Assembly: GCA_052032225.1 (NCBI GenBank)
Contig: JBPEWY010000016.1
Span: 1-21,364, forward strand
DNA: 21,364 nucleotides
Origin: JBPEWY01 sp052032225
GTDB taxonomy: Bacteria > Bacteroidota > Bacteroidia > Flavobacteriales > Flavobacteriaceae
Direction: 5' to 3'
Shown: positions 16,594 through 21,364 of the stretch, piece by piece
How the letters are laid out: the number at the start of each line of letters is the position of its first letter
Numbering within the stretch: the stretch's first letter is position 1
Position numbers and translations under genes: made by a program
The notes under the pieces: generated by a model
Seen by the model: the letters and a program-made list of their open reading frames with translations, nothing else
What the model was told of the DNA's origin: nothing
Databases searched by the model: none

Positions 16594-18912
16594 TTGGAAA
16601 CGTTTTTAGATGAACTGAATGAAGCTCAAAGAGCCCCCGTATTGCATAAAGACGGACCGTTAATGGTTATTGCCGGGGCAGGTTCTGGTAAAACAAGAGT
16701 GCTTACATATAGGATTGCCCATTTAATGCAACAAGGCGTAGATCCGTTTAATATTCTTGCATTAACTTTTACCAATAAGGCTGCTCGCGAAATGAAAAAC
16801 AGAATTGCCCAGATTGTTGGCAGTAATGAAGCTAAGAATCTTTGGATGGGTACTTTTCACTCTGTTTTTGCAAAAATATTACGAATTGAAGCCGATAAAT
16901 TAGGTTACCCAAGCAATTTTACTATTTACGATACGCAAGATTCACAAAGTTTAATTAGAGCCATAATTAAAGAAAAAGGGTTAGACAAAGACGTTTATAA
17001 ATACAAACAAATTCAAAACAGGATATCATCTTTTAAAAATAGCCTTATTACCGTAAAAGCATATTATAATAATCCTGAGCTGGTTGAGGCAGATGAAATA
17101 GCAAAACGGCCACGAATGGGAGAAATTTACGAGGAATACGTAAACAGATGCTTTAAGGCCGGTGCTATGGATTTTGATGACTTGCTTTTAAAAACCAATG
17201 AGCTTTTAAACGTATATCCTGATGTTTTAAAAAAATACCAGCAACGGTTTAAGTATATTTTAGTAGACGAGTATCAAGATACCAATCATTCGCAGTATTT
17301 AATAGTAAAAGCACTATCAGATTTTCATCAAAATATATGCGTGGTTGGTGATGATGCCCAAAGTATTTATGCGTTTAGAGGGGCTAACATTAACAACATA
17401 TTAAATTTTCAGCGAGATTACGAAAACGTAGCCGTTTACAGGTTAGAACAAAACTACAGGTCTACCAAAAACATTGTTAATGCAGCCAACTCGGTTATAG
17501 AAAAAAATAAAAACCGATTAGAGAAAGTTGTTTGGACAGCCAACGAAGATGGCAATAAAATAAAAGTTCATAAACTCCTTACCGATGCAGAAGAGGGGAG
17601 ATTTGTAGCAAGCTCTATTTTTGAAAACAAAATGCAGCATCAATTAAACAATAATGATTTTGCTGTATTATATAGAACAAATGCACAATCTAGAGCAATA
17701 GAAGACGCCCTAAGAAAACGCGATATTCCGTATAGAATTTACGGAGGTATATCATTCTATCAGCGTAAAGAAATTAAAGATGTTTTGGCGTATTTACGAT
17801 TAGTTTTAAACCCCAAAGATGAAGAATCGCTAAAACGAATTATAAACTTCCCGGCAAGAGGAATTGGGGCTACTACAATAGATAAGCTCACGGTGGCGGC
17901 AAACCACTACAAGCGCTCTGTTTTTGAAATAATGGAGCATTTAGATAAAATAGACTTAAAAATAAATGCCGGCACAAAAAGAAAGCTTGAAGACTTTGTA
18001 ACTATGATTAAAAGTTTTCAAGTTTTAAACCAAAATGCAGACGCTTTTACCATTGCAGAGCACGTAGCCAAAAAAACTGGACTTTTATTAGAGTTTAAAA
18101 AAGATGGCACTCCCGAAGGAATTGCCAAAATGGAAAATATAGAAGAGTTATTAAACGGTATAAAAGATTTTGTTGAAGGACAAAAAGAATTGGCAGATAG
18201 CACCGGATCTTTAGCAGAATTTTTAGAAGACGTTGCCTTAGCTACAGATTTTGATAATGATACCGGAGATGATGATAGAGTGGCACTAATGACTATCCAT
18301 TTAGCAAAGGGGTTAGAGTTTCCGTACGTTTATATTGTAGGTTTAGAAGAAGATTTATTTCCGTCTGCATTAAGTTTAAATACCAGAACTGAGTTAGAAG
18401 AAGAGCGAAGACTTTTTTACGTAGCCTTAACCAGAGCAGAAAAACAAGCTTATTTAACCTACACAGAAAGTCGTTACAGATGGGGAAAACTTATAGATGC
18501 AGAACCAAGTAGGTTTATAGAAGAAATAGATGATAAATATTTAGAGCTAAACGTTCCAATTAGTTCATACAGGTACAAACCTTTAGTAGATACCGATATT
18601 TTTGGTGATGTTGATAAAAGTAAACTTCGTTTAAAGAAACCAACAAATAGCGAGCCTCCTCGCATAAAAAAACCAACATCAGAGCAGCTTAGAAAACTTA
18701 GAAAATTAAAACCCGGATTAGATACTCCAAGTAGTACAAATGATGCAGTAAAACTTGAAGTTGGCAATAAAGTTTCGCATACCAGATTTGGAAGGGGAGA
18801 GGTGCTTAAAATTGAGGGGGTTGGAAGCGATAAAAAAGCCGAAATTAAGTTTGAAAACGGTGAGGTTAAAAGACTGCTACTACGTTTTGCAAAACTAGAA
18901 GTAATCAACTAA
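16594..18912 (+). CDS. pcrA: PcrA/UvrD-type superfamily 1 DNA helicase
   Basis: A 772-residue 3'-5' helicase of DNA repair and replication. It starts at a TTG: METFLDELNEAQRAP is the expected family N-terminus, and the next in-frame ATG falls just before Walker A and would remove the Q-motif. Motifs in order: Q-motif LNEAQ; Walker A GAGSGKT (28-34); TFTNKAAREMK; VDEYQDT (motif II); GDDAQSIYAFRGA (III); LEQNYRST (IV); TIHLAKGLEFPYVY (V); VALTRAEKQ (VI). Residues about 720-772 (VGNKVSHTRFGRGEVLKIEG to RFAKLEV) match the C-terminal Tudor-like domain that binds RNA polymerase in PcrA, suggesting a role in transcription-coupled repair. TACCCTTTG (16560-16568) resembles a -7 with one extra base. 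The YciO-type gene follows after 33 bases. Confidence 0.95.
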   Translation: METFLDELNEAQRAPVLHKDGPLMVIAGAGSGKTRVLTYRIAHLMQQGVDPFNILALTFTNKAAREMKNRIAQIVGSNEAKNLWMGTFHSVFAKILRIEADKLGYPSNFTIYDTQDSQSLIRAIIKEKGLDKDVYKYKQIQNRISSFKNSLITVKAYYNNPELVEADEIAKRPRMGEIYEEYVNRCFKAGAMDFDDLLLKTNELLNVYPDVLKKYQQRFKYILVDEYQDTNHSQYLIVKALSDFHQNICVVGDDAQSIYAFRGANINNILNFQRDYENVAVYRLEQNYRSTKNIVNAANSVIEKNKNRLEKVVWTANEDGNKIKVHKLLTDAEEGRFVASSIFENKMQHQLNNNDFAVLYRTNAQSRAIEDALRKRDIPYRIYGGISFYQRKEIKDVLAYLRLVLNPKDEESLKRIINFPARGIGATTIDKLTVAANHYKRSVFEIMEHLDKIDLKINAGTKRKLEDFVTMIKSFQVLNQNADAFTIAEHVAKKTGLLLEFKKDGTPEGIAKMENIEELLNGIKDFVEGQKELADSTGSLAEFLEDVALATDFDNDTGDDDRVALMTIHLAKGLEFPYVYIVGLEEDLFPSALSLNTRTELEEERRLFYVALTRAEKQAYLTYTESRYRWGKLIDAEPSRFIEEIDDKYLELNVPISSYRYKPLVDTDIFGDVDKSKLRLKKPTNSEPPRIKKPTSEQLRKLRKLKPGLDTPSSTNDAVKLEVGNKVSHTRFGRGEVLKIEGVGSDKKAEIKFENGEVKRLLLRFAKLEVIN

Positions 18913-18945
18913 TTTTAAACAAGTATTACAAAACAAGAAAACAAA

Positions 18946-19569
18946 GTGGCAGAGTTAATTAAAATATACGAAGAAAACCCAAATCCAAGAGAAATAGCCA
19001 AGGTTGTAAAAGTACTAAAGCAAGGAGGTTTGGTAATTTATCCAACAGACACGGTTTATGGTTTAGGGTGCGACATCACTAATACAAAAGCTTTAGAGCG
19101 TATAGCCAGAATAAAAGGTGTGAAGTTAGAGAAAGCTAATTTCTCTTTTATTTGTGCAGATTTAAGTAATTTATCAGACTACGTTAAACAAATAGATACA
19201 GCTACTTTTAAAATTCTAAAAAGGGGTTTACCCGGACCGTACACTTTTATTTTACCCGGAGGAAACAACTTACCAAAAGAGTTTAAAAAGAAAAAAACAG
19301 TTGGTATAAGAGTTCCCGACAATAATATAGCGCGTACTCTGGTACAAGAGTTGGGCAACCCAATTGTATCTACATCTATTTACGATGAAGATGAGGTTAT
19401 AGAATATACTACAGACCCGGAGCTAATTTATGAGAAATGGAGTAATATTGTAGATGTTGTAATTGATGGAGGGTACGGAGGTAATGTGGCCTCTACAGTA
19501 ATAGATTTATCAGAATTTGAGCCTAAAGTAATTAGAGAAGGAAAAGGAGATATTGATATTATTTTATAA
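18946..19569 (+). CDS. YciO/Sua5/YrdC-family protein, putative threonylcarbamoyl-AMP synthase
   Basis: A 207-residue YrdC-fold protein, the same length as E. coli YciO. Members of the wider family make threonylcarbamoyl-AMP for t6A modification of tRNA; YciO-type members are less certain. The core motifs are GLVIYPTDTVYGLGCDI (29-45), PGPYTFIL (96-103), VGIRVPDN (119-126) and NPIVSTS (138-144). The basic KxR(P) motif of true TsaC/Sua5 is not seen. The corresponding part reads RIKGVKLEKANFSFI (55-69), as in the YciO branch. It starts at GTG, giving the N-terminus MAELIKIYEENPNP; no better start is available. It lies 33 bases after the helicase and probably shares its transcript, ending at the terminator at 19582-19610. 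Confidence 0.88.
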   Translation: MAELIKIYEENPNPREIAKVVKVLKQGGLVIYPTDTVYGLGCDITNTKALERIARIKGVKLEKANFSFICADLSNLSDYVKQIDTATFKILKRGLPGPYTFILPGGNNLPKEFKKKKTVGIRVPDNNIARTLVQELGNPIVSTSIYDEDEVIEYTTDPELIYEKWSNIVDVVIDGGYGGNVASTVIDLSEFEPKVIREGKGDIDIIL

Positions 19570-19581
19570 ATAAACTAAAAC

Positions 19582-19610
19582 AAAAAAGCCACGCAATAGC
19601 GTGGCTTTTT
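19582..19610. terminator. bidirectional terminator between the YciO-type and OmpA genes
   Basis: A perfect 12-bp inverted repeat (19583-19594 with 19599-19610), core GCCACGC, loop AATA. A runs on the left and T runs on the right give a T tract on both strands. It sits 12 nt after the YciO-type stop and 16 nt past the OmpA stop on the other strand. Confidence 0.9.
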
Positions 19611-19626
19611 ATATTTTAAGCGTAGC

Positions 19627-20487
19627 TTAATTAATATTAGGATCTTTCATGCCTTCTTCTATCATACTATAGAACTGGTCTAACTTAGGTAAAACAACAA
19701 TTCTTGTTCTACGGTTTTTAGCTCTATTCTCTTTACTAGTGTTGTCTGCAACAGGAACATACTCGCTACGTCCGGCAGCAGTCATACGAGCTGGCGATAC
19801 ACCAAAATCATTTTGTAAAATTCTAACAACAGAGGTAGCTCTTAAAACACTTAAATCCCAGTTGTCTTTTATACATGAAGTGCTAATTGGCACATTATCT
19901 GTATGACCTTCTACCATAAACTCAAAATCAGGCTTGTTTTTAACCACAGTAGCTACTTTGCCTAACACTTGTTTAGCTCTGTCGGTAACTTTATGGCTTC
20001 CGCTGGCAAATAAAAGCTTATCTGAGATAGATACATAAACCACACCTTTTTCTACATTAATTTCAATGTCTTCATCATCTAAGTTACCCAAAGCTCCTTT
20101 TAAGCTTTGAACTAAAGCTAAGTTAACAGAGTCTCTTCTGGTAACAGCATCACGAAGCTTTCTAATGGTTAAATCTTTCTCTTTTAAGCTCTCAAGAGAT
20201 TTTTCTAAGTTTTCTGCACCTTTTTTAGTAAGATCGGTAAAGTTCCCGATTTGTTTAATTAACTCACCATTGGTAGCATTTAATGAAGCTACTTGGCTTT
20301 CTAAAGATTGATTTTTTGCAGTTAAAGCTGCTTTTTCTTCTAAACAGCTATTTAATTTTACAGTTGCTGAGTTAAGCAAATCTTGGGTTTCTTTATGTTT
20401 AGCCTCTAATTCGGCATACTTTTTTTGAGAAACACACGAACCCAGCAATAAAACAGTTCCTAGACTTAATAAGGCAATTTTTTTCAT
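19627..20487 (-). CDS. OmpA-family lipoprotein with coiled coil
   Basis: A 286-residue outer-membrane lipoprotein that probably anchors the envelope to peptidoglycan. I chose the ATG at 20487 (MKKIALLSLGTVLLLGSC), which gives a textbook lipobox LGSC with acylated Cys18; a TTG two codons upstream is less likely. Residues about 22-115 are heptad-like and charged, consistent with a coiled coil. Residues about 150-267 are an OmpA C-terminal domain: FEFMVEGHTDNVPI, NWDLSVLRATSVVRIL with the peptidoglycan-binding Asp211, AAGRSEYVPVADN, and NRRTRIVVLPK with basic residues at 259-262. It has its own promoter and shares a terminator with the YciO-type gene. Confidence 0.94.
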   Translation of the reverse strand: MKKIALLSLGTVLLLGSCVSQKKYAELEAKHKETQDLLNSATVKLNSCLEEKAALTAKNQSLESQVASLNATNGELIKQIGNFTDLTKKGAENLEKSLESLKEKDLTIRKLRDAVTRRDSVNLALVQSLKGALGNLDDEDIEINVEKGVVYVSISDKLLFASGSHKVTDRAKQVLGKVATVVKNKPDFEFMVEGHTDNVPISTSCIKDNWDLSVLRATSVVRILQNDFGVSPARMTAAGRSEYVPVADNTSKENRAKNRRTRIVVLPKLDQFYSMIEEGMKDPNIN

Positions 20488-20524
20488 AATCAATGTTCAA
20501 TGTTTAGGTTATTTTTTAACAATT

Positions 20525-20532
20525 CAAATTTA
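20525..20532 (-). promoter_or_regulatory. -7 promoter element for the OmpA-family gene
   Basis: On the minus strand this reads TAAATTTG, a full match to TAnnTTTG, about 37 nt before the ATG at 20487. No clear TTG lies at the usual spacing for -33. It falls between the glycosyltransferase stop (20566) and the OmpA gene. Confidence 0.5.
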
Positions 20533-20565
20533 TACAAAAAGCTAATTAGAGTATATGCATTTTAG

Positions 20566-21364
20566 TTAATGTTTTATTAAATGCATAAAGCTTTTTTTAT
20601 TACTTACGAAATATTCGTACACAATGGATTTTATAAAGTAATATTTCTTAAAAGTTATAGGTTTTTTTCGTTTTTTCAGGTTGTTTTTGAGGTTTTTATA
20701 AAATAATACGTGTGATTTTAAAATTGCCCACATATGCGCAAACTTTAGTTGTATTACAAATCTGAGAGCCGCAACACCGTCTAAAACAAGCCTTGTAAAA
20801 AGTACAGTAAACAACTTATTTTTTGGAAGATTTTTTGTTAAGCAATACAGAGAGTTTCTAAAATTTAAGTAAGTTTTCTGAGGGCTTGTGTTGTTTAACG
20901 TTCCACCTCCTAAATGATATACAGTGCTGTTACCAACATACCAAACCTCAAAACCTTCTTGTTGAGCTCTCCAACATAAATCTATTTCCTCAAAATGGGC
21001 AAAAAAGTCTTCATCAAAACCTCTTAAAGCAGTAAACACATCTTTTCTAACAAAAAGGCAAGCGCCACTAGCCCAAAAAATACGGCAAGTATTGTTGTAT
21101 TGCCCGGTGTCTTTTTCTAACGTATCAAAAATACGTCCTCTACAAAACGGAAAACCATACTTATCTATAAAACCACCTCCGGCACCTGCATACTCAAAGG
21201 TATCTTTTTGCTTATACGAGCATATTTTGGGTTGCGCAATACTGGCGTTTTGGTTTTCTGAGAAAAGAGTAATTATTGGCTTAAGCCAGTTTTTTGTTAC
21301 TTCTACATCAGAGTTTAACAAACAAAACACATCGGCATTAACGTGTTGTAAAGCATCGTTATAA
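20566..21364 (-). CDS. family 2 glycosyltransferase, 5' end beyond the window
   Basis: The frame is open to the right edge, so the protein begins outside the window. The visible 265 residues start YNDALQHVNADVFCLLNSD. A methionine-like GTG at 21330 lies inside this conserved stretch and is not the start. NSDVEVTKNWL is the acidic nucleotide-sugar/metal-binding segment of GT-A enzymes. ASGACLFVRKDVF, GFDEDFFAHFEEIDLCWR and NSTVYHLGGGTL are typical of rhamnosyltransferase-like GT2 proteins. The C-terminal part is basic with a hydrophobic stretch near LVLDGVAALRFVIQ and ends MHLIKH. About 70-75 N-terminal residues are probably missing. A role in surface polysaccharide synthesis on the cytoplasmic face of the inner membrane is likely; donor and acceptor are unknown. 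Confidence 0.92.
   Translation of the reverse strand, partial: YNDALQHVNADVFCLLNSDVEVTKNWLKPIITLFSENQNASIAQPKICSYKQKDTFEYAGAGGGFIDKYGFPFCRGRIFDTLEKDTGQYNNTCRIFWASGACLFVRKDVFTALRGFDEDFFAHFEEIDLCWRAQQEGFEVWYVGNSTVYHLGGGTLNNTSPQKTYLNFRNSLYCLTKNLPKNKLFTVLFTRLVLDGVAALRFVIQLKFAHMWAILKSHVLFYKNLKNNLKKRKKPITFKKYYFIKSIVYEYFVSNKKSFMHLIKH

Noticed and set aside
18474..18908. 144-codon open frame antisense to the helicase C-terminus
   Set aside because: Serine- and leucine-rich shadow translation of the reverse strand of a confidently assigned gene.
21330..21330. GTG at 21330 as the glycosyltransferase start
   Set aside because: The frame stays open to the window edge and the upstream residues YNDALQHVNAD are typical internal GT2 sequence, so the gene is truncated by the window.

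Overview
The window looks like chromosomal DNA from a member of the Bacteroidota, most likely family Flavobacteriaceae. The DNA is AT-rich (roughly one third G+C by eye). Several promoters match the Bacteroidota sigma-factor pattern (TAnnTTTG at -7, in one case with TTTG 19 nt upstream), and Shine-Dalgarno sites are mostly absent. The gene set is typical of the group: a TlpA/DUF4369-type lipoprotein, a DUF2911 protein, a DUF7935-type protein and a YciO-type protein. I see no tRNA or rRNA genes, insertion sequences, CRISPR array or phage genes. The layout is that of a stable core-genome region, and no intergenic gap exceeds 300 bases.

Left part (1-8060). A possible decayed gene end (1-169) is followed by a minus-strand lipoprotein with a thioredoxin-like fold lacking its redox cysteines (238-1635). 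A divergent promoter region separates it from a YbiT-like ABC-F ATPase (1813-3438), which abuts tail-to-tail a membrane protein of unknown function (3439-4122). Next come pheT with its own promoter and terminator (4235-6661, minus), and an exported DUF2911/TPR protein ending in a terminator (6914-8060).

Middle part (8059-15080). recG (minus) is divergent from a plus-strand four-gene unit: a 105-residue unknown protein, a secreted M1 metallopeptidase and two tandem patatin-like hydrolases (10251-14555). This unit runs head-on into a minus-strand unit of an exported M20 amidohydrolase and a DUF7935 membrane protein (16458-14559). The terminator of that minus-strand unit lies inside the 3' end of the second patatin gene.

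Right part (16594-21364). A PcrA/UvrD helicase with a TTG start is followed by a YciO/Sua5-family protein with a GTG start. They share a bidirectional terminator with an OmpA-domain lipoprotein (minus). A family 2 glycosyltransferase (minus) runs off the right edge.

Functionally the window mixes translation (pheT, ABC-F, YciO-type), DNA repair (recG, pcrA) and envelope or nutrient-acquisition genes (lipoproteins, secreted peptidases, OmpA protein, glycosyltransferase). I do not see a clear new defence or mobile system. The most unusual observations are the ABC-F protein with one wholly degenerate ATP site, the M1 peptidase-double patatin operon, and the terminator built into a convergent neighbour's coding sequence.
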